Source of the DNA: an uncultured Polymorphobacter sp.
GTDB taxonomy: Bacteria > Pseudomonadota > Alphaproteobacteria > Sphingomonadales > Sphingomonadaceae
Direction: 5' to 3'
Assembly (NCBI GenBank): GCA_937871645.1
Contig: CALMPZ010000086.1
Span: forward strand, 1 to 9,798
Length of the DNA stretch: 9,798 bases
Both the position numbers and the translations under genes were made by a program. The notes under the pieces are model-generated. The model made no database searches, was not told where the DNA came from, and was given only the letters and a program-made list of their open reading frames with translations. The first letter of the stretch is position 1; the number at the start of each line of letters is the position of its first letter. Shown here in pieces: positions 1 to 6,154 of this stretch.

Positions 1-17
1 ATGACTCGCGTTATTCT

Positions 18-55
18 AATGGGTGCAGGCCTCAGGCCTACCCGCCGGAGGCCCT
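18..55 (-). repeat. GC-rich palindromic repeat, copy 1, after the ACS transporter gene
   Basis: This 38-base element overlaps the last two bases sequenced from the transporter's TAG stop on the minus strand. Read in gene sense it starts GGGCCTCCGGCGGG and ends TGCACCCATT. It matches the copy at 4410-4447 at 37 of 38 positions, the difference being a40 against g4432. Its core is a hairpin with 7-base arms at 25-31 and 35-41 and a 3-base loop. The single difference turns one G-C pair into a G-U pair on the transcribed strand, so the stem can still form in RNA. No run of T follows the stem, so it is not a textbook intrinsic terminator. A dispersed REP-like element that may also stop transcription or stabilise the 3' end is the best description. 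Confidence 0.8.
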
Positions 56-1337
56 AATCGTCGAGAATCGGCTCGCCGCTCGACCAGAAATACCACACGA
101 CCGCCCCGAACACGTTGATGCCGGCGGTCAGCGCGAAGGTCGCGGCATAGGTGCCGGTCAGGTCGAGCAGCAGCCCGGTGGCATAGACGCCGATGATGCC
201 GGGGATGGTGCCGCCGATGTTCGACATGCCGAACAATATGTCGGCGTGCTGCGGGGCGATGTCGAGGTGGTTGCCGCCGAAGCCTGACCCTGACACGCCG
301 AGTGCGGCGAGCGCGAGGCACAGCGTGGCGAGCGCGGTGGCCGGCGTCGTTGCCTGGCTGGCGAGCAGCAGGAAGCCGGCGCTGACCAGCATCGAGGAGA
401 CTTGCGCGACCTTGCGGACGCGGGTGATGGAGGTGCCGTGCTTGATGGCGCGGTCGGCGAACCAGGCGGCGATGTTGCCGGCGGCGAAATAGGCGAGCCA
501 CGGCCCGACGGCGAACAGCCCGGCATTGGTGACGTTCATGCCTTGGGCGTCGCGGAAGTAGGACGGCAGCCAGGCGAGCGCGAGGTAGAGCAGCCAGTTC
601 GAGGTGAAGTGGTTGATGATCAGCGCCCACACCGCCTTGTGGCGCAGCAGTTGCACCCAGGGGATGGCGACGCGCGGGCCTTCGTCGCTGATGCAGTCGG
701 CGAGCCGCTCGCGTTCGGCGGGGGAAATGCGCGGGTGCTTCGCCGGACTGCCGTGGATGAACATGAACCAGACGGCCGCGAATACCAGCCCGGCGCCACC
801 GAAGACGTGGAAGACGCTTTCCCAGCCATAATGTTCGACCAGGATGCCGGTCGTCGACAGCGCGAACACCGTGCCGAGCGGGATGCCGGCGTAGGCCAGC
901 ACGACGCCGCGGGTGCGCTCGGCCTTGGGCAGCCAGCGCGCATACAGGTTGAAAATCGCCGGGAAGGTCGCAGCCTCGCCCATGCCCATCAGGATGCGCG
1001 TCGCGATCAGTGCGGCGAACGAGGTCAGCGCCGCGACCGGCGTCAGGAAAGTGAACAGCGACCAGCCGAGCAGCGCCAGCCCGAGCAGCGTCTTGCCGCC
1101 CCAGCGGTTCGCCGCCCAGCCGCTCGGCAGCATCGCCAGCAGATAGCCGATGAAGAACGAGCTGAGCACCAGCCCCTTGGTGGTCGCTGACCAGCCGAAC
1201 TGTTCGGCCATCGGGATGATCGCCACCGAAATGTTGACGCGGTCGATATAGCAGATGAATGCCGCGACGAAGCACAGCGCGACAAGGATATGGCGCTTGG
1301 CGACGCCGCCAGAAGCAATGGTGGTGACAGTTGGCAT
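54..1337 (-). CDS. MFS transporter, anion:cation symporter (ACS)-like family
   Basis: The 427-residue protein is an inner-membrane major facilitator with about twelve hydrophobic segments. The N-terminal part carries YIDRVNISVAIIPM (about residues 30-43), typical of the ACS family, which includes sugar-acid and aromatic-acid importers and the SLC17 carriers. The loop between helices 2 and 3 has the MFS motif GWAANRWGGK (about 73-82), and RILMGMGEAATFPA (about 114-127) matches the ACS helix-4 signature. Family knowledge suggests uptake of an organic anion with a cation, but the substrate cannot be read from sequence. The ATG at 1337 is preceded by GGGGGA at a spacing of about six bases, which supports this start. 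The gene is divergent from the phosphotransferase gene, with 193 bases between them. A palindromic repeat lies directly on its stop codon. Confidence 0.9.
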   Translation of the reverse strand: MPTVTTIASGGVAKRHILVALCFVAAFICYIDRVNISVAIIPMAEQFGWSATTKGLVLSSFFIGYLLAMLPSGWAANRWGGKTLLGLALLGWSLFTFLTPVAALTSFAALIATRILMGMGEAATFPAIFNLYARWLPKAERTRGVVLAYAGIPLGTVFALSTTGILVEHYGWESVFHVFGGAGLVFAAVWFMFIHGSPAKHPRISPAERERLADCISDEGPRVAIPWVQLLRHKAVWALIINHFTSNWLLYLALAWLPSYFRDAQGMNVTNAGLFAVGPWLAYFAAGNIAAWFADRAIKHGTSITRVRKVAQVSSMLVSAGFLLLASQATTPATALATLCLALAALGVSGSGFGGNHLDIAPQHADILFGMSNIGGTIPGIIGVYATGLLLDLTGTYAATFALTAGINVFGAVVWYFWSSGEPILDD

Positions 1338-1445
1338 GGTGATCCCCCGTGGCCGGGCACGCTACGCGACACGCCACTTTCGTGCAATTGCCGCACACGG
1401 GGGCTTCCCTTGAGCATAACAGCGGCTAATGGTGACGCCGCAAAC

Positions 1446-1484
1446 GCGCCGGAACGGCGTGAATAGTAATGCGCCGGAATGGCG
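1446..1484. promoter_or_regulatory. Two matching short palindromes in a divergent intergenic region
   Basis: Two 14-base boxes, GCGCCGGAACGGCG at 1446-1459 and GCGCCGGAATGGCG at 1471-1484, differ at one base and start 25 bases apart. Each is internally symmetric (CGCC, five bases, GGCG). The AT-rich stretch between them, GAATAGTAAT at 1461-1470, contains a weak -10-like hexamer for the plus strand, but I see no good -35 element. The boxes lie about 50-85 bases upstream of the phosphotransferase start, between it and the divergent transporter. Paired symmetric sites fit operator sites for a dimeric repressor, but no regulator gene is nearby and GC-rich DNA yields such symmetry by chance. Confidence 0.35.
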
Positions 1485-1530
1485 CCGGGGAGTTGATCGA
1501 TGACCGCTAAAGGCCAGGGACGAAACCAGC

Positions 1531-2529
1531 ATGGCGCTTGATATCAAACCCGATGCGCTGGCGGCAGTGCTGGCGCGGACCACGGGCGCCGATGTGCAGG
1601 TGACGCGCATCGATGCGCTGTCGGGCGGCGCATCATCGGCGACGTTTGCGGTCAAGGCCAGCAGGGACGGCGCCGACTGGCCGCTGATCATGCAGTGCAG
1701 CGCGGCGGGTGAGCCGGCACCGGGCGCGATGGCCAAGCGCACACAGGCGCGGTTGCAGGAAGTGGCGCGCAAGGCCGGGTTGCCGGTCGCCGAGACGGTC
1801 GCGATCCTCGAGGCCGAAGACGGGCTGGGTGACGGCTTCGTGATGACGCGCATCGATGGCGAGAGCCTCGCGCCGCGTTACCTGCGGCTGCCCGAATATG
1901 CTGCCGCGCGCGAAGCGATGACGGCGCAATGCGCGACTGCGCTGGCGCGGTTGCATGCGCTGCCACGCTCGGCGTTCGACGGCCTGCCGCTGACCGGCGG
2001 CTCGCCGCAGGCGCTGCTGGCGAAGAGCTTTGCCGCCTATCGCGCCTTCGGCATCGAGCTGCCGGCGTATGATCTGGCGTTTGCCTGGCTCAAGGAACGG
2101 CTGCCCGATACCGAGCCGACGGCGCTGGTCCACGGCGACTTCCGCAGCGGCAATTTCATCGTCGGCACCGATGGACTCCGCGCGATTCTCGACTGGGAAC
2201 TCGGCCATTTTGGCGACCCGCTCGAGGATATGGGCTGGCTGTGCGGCAACGCCTGGCGCTTCGGCAATTGGCAGAAGCCCGTCGGCGGCTTCGGCGAGCG
2301 CGAGGCGCTATATGCGGCCTATGAAGCCGCCGGCGGCGCCAAGGTCGACCGCGACGCGGTGCACATGTGGGAAGTCTGGGGGACATTGCGCTGGGGCATG
2401 TCGTGCGTGATGCTGGTCAGCGACCATCTGTCGGGCCGCGTGCCGTCGGTCGAGCGCGCCGCCATCGGCCGGCGGATTTCGGAGAACGAACTCGACCTGC
2501 TGTATCTGTTCAAGCACGGGAGCATCTGA
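1531..2529 (+). CDS. Phosphotransferase family protein (APH/ACAD10-11 kinase-like fold)
   Basis: The 332-residue protein has the aminoglycoside-phosphotransferase kinase-like fold. The catalytic loop LVHGDFRSGNFIV has H201, D203 and N208. The metal-binding segment ILDWELGHFGDP has D221, in the position of the kinase DFG aspartate. The hinge is near FVMTRIDGESL (103-113). The N-terminal lobe is less typical: where relatives usually have a conserved glutamate 13 residues before the PVP turn, this protein appears to have Q72. Related domains in human ACAD10/ACAD11 act in 4-hydroxyacyl-CoA breakdown, so a hydroxyacyl or other small-metabolite substrate is more likely than an antibiotic. That substrate call is inference. 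The ATG is preceded by AGGGA with about ten bases of spacing. The stop TGA shares one base with the start of the next gene, so the two are probably translated together. Confidence 0.87.
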   Translation: MALDIKPDALAAVLARTTGADVQVTRIDALSGGASSATFAVKASRDGADWPLIMQCSAAGEPAPGAMAKRTQARLQEVARKAGLPVAETVAILEAEDGLGDGFVMTRIDGESLAPRYLRLPEYAAAREAMTAQCATALARLHALPRSAFDGLPLTGGSPQALLAKSFAAYRAFGIELPAYDLAFAWLKERLPDTEPTALVHGDFRSGNFIVGTDGLRAILDWELGHFGDPLEDMGWLCGNAWRFGNWQKPVGGFGEREALYAAYEAAGGAKVDRDAVHMWEVWGTLRWGMSCVMLVSDHLSGRVPSVERAAIGRRISENELDLLYLFKHGSI

Positions 2530-2891
2530 TGAGCGGCACGCCTTCGGTCAGCCAGCTGGTTGACGCCGTACGACTGTTCCTTGCCGAAGCCGAAACCGAG
2601 CTGTCGGGGCGGCTGGCGTTCCACGCCAAGGTCGCGGGCAATGCGCTGGCGATCGTGACGCGCGAACTGGCGGCCTCACCCGAACCCGCCGAGCGTGCGG
2701 CGCTGACGGCGCTGACCGGTCAGGACGGGCCGACTGCCGAGCTGCGCCACGAACTGTGCGAGCGGCTGCGCGACGGTCGCGCCAATGCGCAGACGCCGGG
2801 GCTGGTCGATGCGCTGTACACGGCGGCAGTCGCGCAAGTCGCCGTTGACAACCCGCGCTACGCGACGTTCAAACGCGCTACCGGCGCCTAG
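2529..2891 (+). CDS. DUF6285 domain-containing protein
   Basis: This small, soluble, probably all-helical protein has 120 residues and begins MSGTPSVSQLVDAVRLFL. Size, N-terminal pattern (a short polar start, then LVDAVRxFL) and position directly after an APH-fold phosphotransferase fit the DUF6285 family, whose biochemical role I do not know to be established. The reading frame stays open upstream to 2367, but that extension would lie wholly inside the phosphotransferase gene. The ATG at 2529, overlapping the upstream TGA by one base, is the natural start. The arrangement suggests coupled translation and perhaps a physical partnership with the kinase-like protein. In other genomes this pair often has an acyl-CoA dehydrogenase gene alongside, which is absent here. 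There is no signal peptide or membrane segment. The gene ends in TAG, followed by a large hairpin. Confidence 0.8.
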   Translation: MSGTPSVSQLVDAVRLFLAEAETELSGRLAFHAKVAGNALAIVTRELAASPEPAERAALTALTGQDGPTAELRHELCERLRDGRANAQTPGLVDALYTAAVAQVAVDNPRYATFKRATGA

Positions 2892-2916
2892 GGTCGTATT
2901 CGTTCAAATTAGCCAG

Positions 2917-2994
2917 CCCCGCTCATCCCGAGCGAAGTCGAGGGACGCGCCCACCGGTCGGCGTGTCCTTCGACTTCGCTCGGGATGAGCGGGG
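2917..2994. repeat. Long hairpin repeat between convergent genes, possible two-way terminator
   Basis: Arms of 35 bases at 2917-2951 and 2960-2994 are complementary at 33 positions, with an 8-base loop. The two mismatches (2942 and 2947, each G opposite T) would be G-U pairs in plus-strand RNA. The arm contains the segment CTCATCCCGAGCGAAGTCG. Very similar TCATCCTGAGC...GTCGAAGGA palindromes are common as dispersed repeats in many proteobacterial genomes. The hairpin sits between the stops of the DUF6285 gene (2891) and the convergent DUF4336 gene (3014). TTTGAT follows the plus-strand stem, which is only a weak T run. It could end transcription from both sides or simply be a REP-like repeat. 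Confidence 0.85.
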
Positions 2995-3013
2995 TTTGAT
3001 GATTCATACGAGT

Positions 3014-3703
3014 CTAGGGCCTTAGCCACGCGAAGGCGCGGGCGACCAACGCTTGCGCGCCCGATTCAACCGGCGGGGCGTGTGCGGCCAGCAGTCGCTC
3101 GGCAGGCCATGCGATGATGCGGCGGATGGCCACGCGTGCCGCCCCGCGGTTGACGAAGGCGCGGCGGAATTTTTGCGGCACGCGCGGTTCGTCACCGACC
3201 ATGCCGTCGAGCCGCGCCACCAGCGCGCGCCAGCCGCCGAACCAGCCGGGCGGGAATTGCTGGAGCAGGTCGGTGAACAGCACTGTGGCGCTGGCATGGT
3301 GGAAGAACACGATTTCGGTGGTGATGAGGTTGCCGCGCACCGCGACCTGATCGATGTCAGCGGCCCAGTCGGGCGGCGATGTGTCGCCCAGTTCGGCTGC
3401 GAACGCGATGTCCTTGCGCTTTTTACTCAGTCCGGGCGCCGCATAAAGCCGCGCGGCGGGATAGGCGGCCTGCCACTCGTCCAGATGCAGATGGTGGAGG
3501 GAGTTGGGCGCAACGACATGCGCGACCGGCCCCAGCGCATCGACGGCAGCGCGCAGCGGCGCCGACAGCGCCACCGGTGACCAGATGAACAGCGTGCCGT
3601 CGGACAGCCGGATCACCGCCATCCGCGTCGGGTAACGAAACCCCGCGACGACCGCCTCGGGGCCGTCGCTGATCCAGATAGACGGGCCGAAGCGTTGCAG
3701 CAT
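3014..3703 (-). CDS. DUF4336 domain-containing protein (metallo-beta-lactamase-like)
   Basis: The 229-residue soluble protein fits DUF4336, a family related in fold to metallo-beta-lactamases and of unknown function. Family-like stretches are IWISDGPEAVVAGFRYPTRM (9-28), LSDGTLFIWSPV (33-44), NSLHHLHLDEW (67-77), AAPGLSKKRKDIAF (88-101), ELGDTSPPDW (104-113) and FFHHASATVLFTDLL (133-147). H71, H73 and D75 form an HxHxD pattern like the metal site of metallo-beta-lactamases, with E76 where the usual second histidine would be. Metal binding is inference. A TTG at 3739 in the same frame would add 12 residues, but family members start close to the MLQRFGPSIWI segment, so I chose the ATG at 3703. 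No strong ribosome binding site precedes either start. The gene is divergent from rluE (104 bases apart) and convergent with the DUF6285 gene. Confidence 0.82.
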   Translation of the reverse strand: MLQRFGPSIWISDGPEAVVAGFRYPTRMAVIRLSDGTLFIWSPVALSAPLRAAVDALGPVAHVVAPNSLHHLHLDEWQAAYPAARLYAAPGLSKKRKDIAFAAELGDTSPPDWAADIDQVAVRGNLITTEIVFFHHASATVLFTDLLQQFPPGWFGGWRALVARLDGMVGDEPRVPQKFRRAFVNRGAARVAIRRIIAWPAERLLAAHAPPVESGAQALVARAFAWLRP

Positions 3704-3807
3704 GCCCGCGTTCAAAGCACCGCAGCCGCGCGACGACAAGCCGAATCGCGTGACCAGCCGGTGGCGGCATTCTAAACCGGCGCGACCGAGGTGAGGGGCA
3801 AGGGGCG

Positions 3808-4356
3808 ATGGCGCGGCTGATCCTGTTCAACAAGCCGTATGACGTGCTGTCGCAATTCACCGACGCGCGCAGTCCGACACCGCGCGCGACGCTGTCGGAC
3901 TTCATCGATGTGCCCGGTGTGTATCCGGCGGGCCGGCTCGACCGCGACAGCGAGGGGCTGATGCTGCTCACCGACGATGGCCGGCTGCAGGCGCGCATCG
4001 CCGACCCGCGTTTCAAGTTGGCGAAGACCTACCTCGTGCAGGTCGAGGGCGAGGTCACCGACGCCGCGCTCGAACCGTTGCGGCGCGGGGTGGCGTTGAA
4101 CGACGGCATGACCTTGCCGGCGCTCGCGGAGGCCATTGACGCGCCGGCACTTTGGCCCCGCGACCCGCCGGTGCGCTTCCGCAAGACCGTCCCCGATGGC
4201 TGGCTGCGGCTGACCATCCGCGAAGGCCGCAACCGCCAGGTGCGCCGCATGACCGCCGCTGCCGGGCTGCCGACGCTGCGGCTGGTGCGCTGGCAGGTCG
4301 GCGACTGGGGCGTCGACGGACTGGCGCCGGGGCAGTGGCGCGAGGTTGAAGTTTAA
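3808..4356 (+). CDS. rluE: 23S rRNA pseudouridine synthase, RluE-like (RsuA family)
   Basis: The 182-residue enzyme converts a uridine of 23S rRNA to pseudouridine. In E. coli RluE the site is U2457, in the peptidyl-transferase region. The start [16 protein letters not shown] (4-19) is nearly the same as E. coli RluE as I recall it. The catalytic motif is [11 protein letters not shown] (41-51) with D45 as the nucleophile. KTYLVQVEG (73-81), [12 protein letters not shown] (94-105), and [11 protein letters not shown] (139-149) followed by GLPTLRLVR are further hallmarks. There is no N-terminal S4 domain, as expected for RluE and unlike RsuA or RluB. GAGGTGA at 3788-3794 complements the 16S tail but is 13 bases from the ATG, and AAGGGG lies closer. 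The gene stands alone between divergent and convergent neighbours. Its TAA merges into a palindromic repeat. Confidence 0.93.
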   Translation: MARLILFNKPYDVLSQFTDARSPTPRATLSDFIDVPGVYPAGRLDRDSEGLMLLTDDGRLQARIADPRFKLAKTYLVQVEGEVTDAALEPLRRGVALNDGMTLPALAEAIDAPALWPRDPPVRFRKTVPDGWLRLTIREGRNRQVRRMTAAAGLPTLRLVRWQVGDWGVDGLAPGQWREVEV

Positions 4357-4391
4357 GGGCCTCCGGCGGGCAGGGGTGACCCCTGCACCCA
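4356..4391 (+). repeat. GC-rich palindromic repeat, copy 2, after rluE
   Basis: This copy begins at the last base of the rluE stop. It has the same outer sequence as the other copies (GGGCCTCCGGCGGGCAGG at the start, CCTGCACCCA at the end). The inner hairpin differs: 7-base arms at 4370-4376 (GCAGGGG) and 4380-4386 (CCCCTGC) close on a TGA loop. The other copies have GGCC where this one has GGGG and CCCC. Thus two bases on each side changed together and pairing was kept. Orientation relative to the preceding gene is the same as for the other two copies. Confidence 0.85.
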
Positions 4392-4411
4392 ATTATTGTG
4401 CGCTCTTCAAA

Positions 4412-4447
4412 TGGGTGCAGGCCTCAGGCCTGCCCGCCGGAGGCCCT
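4412..4447 (-). repeat. GC-rich palindromic repeat, copy 3, after the GPH symporter gene
   Basis: Read on the minus strand this copy starts eight bases after the symporter's TGA stop, with GGGCCTCCGGCGGGC first and GCACCCA last. The hairpin arms are at 4417-4423 and 4427-4433 with a 3-base loop. Copy 2 (4356-4391) lies head-on to it, 20 bases away, so the two make one larger inverted repeat with 32 of 36 positions complementary. Either or both could end transcription from the converging rluE and symporter genes, although no T run follows the stems. The match with copy 1 (one difference, scored over 38 bases from 4410) is closer than with copy 2. Confidence 0.85.
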
Positions 4448-4455
4448 TTGCGACT

Positions 4456-5952
4456 TCACTCCATCAACCGCCGCGCCTCGAGCGCGGCGAGGTTGGCTTC
4501 ATGGTCGCTGCGGGTGAGCTTGTAGAAAGTCAGCGCGCCGAGCATCGCCATCCACAGGCCGAGCACCGTCGGCACATAGAGCGCGCCGAGCCGCCAGATC
4601 GATTCGGGCGAGACCTGCGTCGGGTCGGCACCGGCCTTGAGCCCGGCGATGGTCAGCACGAACGACGCGATGGTGACGCCGAGCCCGGCGACCAGCTTGC
4701 CGAGCAACGACGTCGACGCGAAGAACAGCCCTTCGGAGCGCCGGCCGGTTTGCAGTTCGGATTGTTCGACAAGGTCGGCCATCATTGACACCGCGAGGAT
4801 CTGGAAGGCGATGATCAGCCCGACATCGAGCACCGTGGCGACCAGCACGAACCAATAGACGCCGCCGGTACTGCCGGCGGGAATCACGTCGAACAGCCGC
4901 AACAGGATCGGCAGCGGCGCGCCGAGGAACGCGACCAGCCCGATGATGATGGCACCGCGGCGCTTGCCGATGGTGCGCGTGGCGAGCGGCGCGAGGAGCC
5001 CGCCGATGATTGCTGAGATCAACACGCTGGAGGTCAGCAAGGCAATCTGCGCCGAGGTGAAACCCCAGAAGAAGATGTTGATGTAGAACGACAGCGATGC
5101 CGAGACGCCGCCGGCGATCAGCCCGAACGCCGACGTCGCGAACAGCGCGAAGAACGAGCGGTTCGACAGCGTTTCGAAGATTTCCGAAAAGATGAGGCGC
5201 AGCGATTTGCGGCGCGCCGGTGGCGGTGCCTTGAGATGCGGGATGCGCGCGTGCGTGCCGAAGCTGGCGACCAGGATCGCGACGAACATCGCGCCCGACG
5301 CGATCATGCCGTACAGCCGGTAAGCGTCGCGGTTGAACTGGCCGTTGGGGATGGCCGGCGTCGAGAATGCCGGGAAGATCGCGCCGAACATCAGCACCGC
5401 AATCGCGACGCCGCCGGCCCAGCCGAAGAAGGTGCGCAACGAAATCAGCGAGCTGCGCGCGTCATAGTCATCGGTCAATTCGGGGGCGAGCGCGGCGCTG
5501 GGGATTTCATAGAGCGAGAACGAGATGCGGATCAGCAGGCCGAGCGCGAACATATAACTGACGATGGCGAGATCCGACCAGCCGACGGGCGGGTTCCACA
5601 ACAGGAAATATAGCGCCGCAACGGGAATGACCGATGCATACATCAGCGGGTGGCGGCGCCCCCAGCGGCTACGCAGATTGTCCGACCAATAGCCGACGAC
5701 GGGATCGATCAGCGCATCGAAGACCAGCCCGAGCGTGATCGCCAGCCCGACCAGCCGCGCATCGACCCCTATGACCTGCGAATAGAACAGCAGCAGGAAA
5801 TAGCTGAAGCCATTGTCCTTGACGCCGCTGGCGACCGAGCCAAAGCCATAGGCGATGCGCATCGCCAGCGACGGTGGTGCGATTTTGCCGGTTGTCTCCG
5901 CTGCGGCAGCGTCGGGGAAATCGGCATCAGCCGTTGCAGCGATTTCAGTCAT
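4456..5952 (-). CDS. GPH/MelB-type MFS cation symporter
   Basis: The 498-residue inner-membrane carrier belongs to the glycoside-pentoside-hexuronide:cation symporter group (MelB-like MFS). IAYGFGSVASGVKDNGF (33-49) matches the MelB N-terminus, with D46 at the place of MelB Asp19, a sugar-site residue. FDALIDPVVGYWSD (78-91) has D79 and D83, matching the MelB cation-site pair Asp55/Asp59. LRSRWGRRHPLMY (93-105) is the family's basic loop. E149 in LYEIPSAAL aligns with MelB Asp124. DLVEQSELQTGRRSEG in the C-terminal half is also typical. About twelve hydrophobic segments follow a 30-residue polar N-terminus. A sugar or glycoside substrate is usual for the family, but many alphaproteobacterial relatives are uncharacterised. 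The ATG at 5952 is the first start after an in-frame stop. No clear ribosome binding site precedes it. It is divergent from the peptidase-acylase unit (202 bases between starts). Confidence 0.9.
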   Translation of the reverse strand: MTEIAATADADFPDAAAAETTGKIAPPSLAMRIAYGFGSVASGVKDNGFSYFLLLFYSQVIGVDARLVGLAITLGLVFDALIDPVVGYWSDNLRSRWGRRHPLMYASVIPVAALYFLLWNPPVGWSDLAIVSYMFALGLLIRISFSLYEIPSAALAPELTDDYDARSSLISLRTFFGWAGGVAIAVLMFGAIFPAFSTPAIPNGQFNRDAYRLYGMIASGAMFVAILVASFGTHARIPHLKAPPPARRKSLRLIFSEIFETLSNRSFFALFATSAFGLIAGGVSASLSFYINIFFWGFTSAQIALLTSSVLISAIIGGLLAPLATRTIGKRRGAIIIGLVAFLGAPLPILLRLFDVIPAGSTGGVYWFVLVATVLDVGLIIAFQILAVSMMADLVEQSELQTGRRSEGLFFASTSLLGKLVAGLGVTIASFVLTIAGLKAGADPTQVSPESIWRLGALYVPTVLGLWMAMLGALTFYKLTRSDHEANLAALEARRLME

Positions 5953-5998
5953 GCGGGTGCATCGGTGTCATGGCGTATCAACTCCCCAATTTCCGTGC

Positions 5999-6014
5999 GC
6001 CGGCTTTTGCCGGC
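5999..6014. repeat. Small hairpin in the divergent region between symporter and peptidase genes
   Basis: GCCGGC, four T bases and GCCGGC form a 6-base-pair hairpin at 5999-6014, 47 bases upstream of the symporter start. Each arm is also palindromic by itself, so the site could equally be two 6-base half-sites for a protein. I see no convincing -35/-10 pair in the surrounding 5953-6154 gap, so regulation of either gene cannot be read. Chance symmetry in GC-rich DNA is quite possible. Confidence 0.3.
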
Positions 6015-6154
6015 TGCAATTGGATGACACGCTAGAGCGCAGTTTCAAGAACGACAAGCGCCCTGTGACGGCGCATCATCATTACCGGGCAGGGTTCCGC
6101 ACGCCGGCGACTTGGTCTAGCCTGCGGCGAACGAGAAGCTGCGGGGAAGATGAC

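Noticed and set aside
1..57. Short open frame at the left edge (MTRVILMGAGLRPTRRRP), and similar MGAGLRPARRRP-type frames at 4411 (plus) and from 4392 (minus).
   Set aside because: These peptides are just the translation of the palindromic repeat read across its length. The recurrence reflects repeated DNA, not a protein family.
402..1190. Open frame of 262 codons on the plus strand within the ACS transporter gene.
   Set aside because: The translation is Arg/Gln/Gly-rich without domain features. The minus-strand frame encodes a clear MFS protein over the same bases.
1344..1403. Inverted repeat CCCCCGTG / CACGGGGG (1344-1351 and 1396-1403) upstream of the ACS transporter, considered as a riboswitch or attenuator.
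   Set aside because: Only eight paired bases with a 44-base loop and no conserved core that I recognise. One arm also overlaps the likely ribosome binding site, but the evidence is too thin for a call.
1381..1415. Possible sigma-70-type promoters in the 1338-1530 gap, such as TTGCAC with TAGCGT on the minus strand or TTGAGC on the plus strand.
   Set aside because: Matches are about three of six bases per box, which GC-rich intergenic DNA gives by chance.
1531..2529. Reading the phosphotransferase as an aminoglycoside resistance enzyme.
   Set aside because: The DUF6285 partner and the ACAD10/11-like catalytic segments point to a metabolic kinase-like protein. Nothing in the window suggests a resistance cassette.
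3704..3739. TTG start for the DUF4336 gene adding 12 residues.
   Set aside because: The added residues do not resemble the family N-terminus, which begins near the ATG at 3703. Neither start has a strong ribosome binding site, so this stays slightly uncertain.
5855..6154. In-frame extension of the M20 peptidase upstream of 6155, which would also overlap the symporter gene start.
   Set aside because: The extension has no domain features and would place about 100 residues before a hydrophobic anchor. ATG 6155 has a well-spaced GGGGA site and begins the anchor directly.
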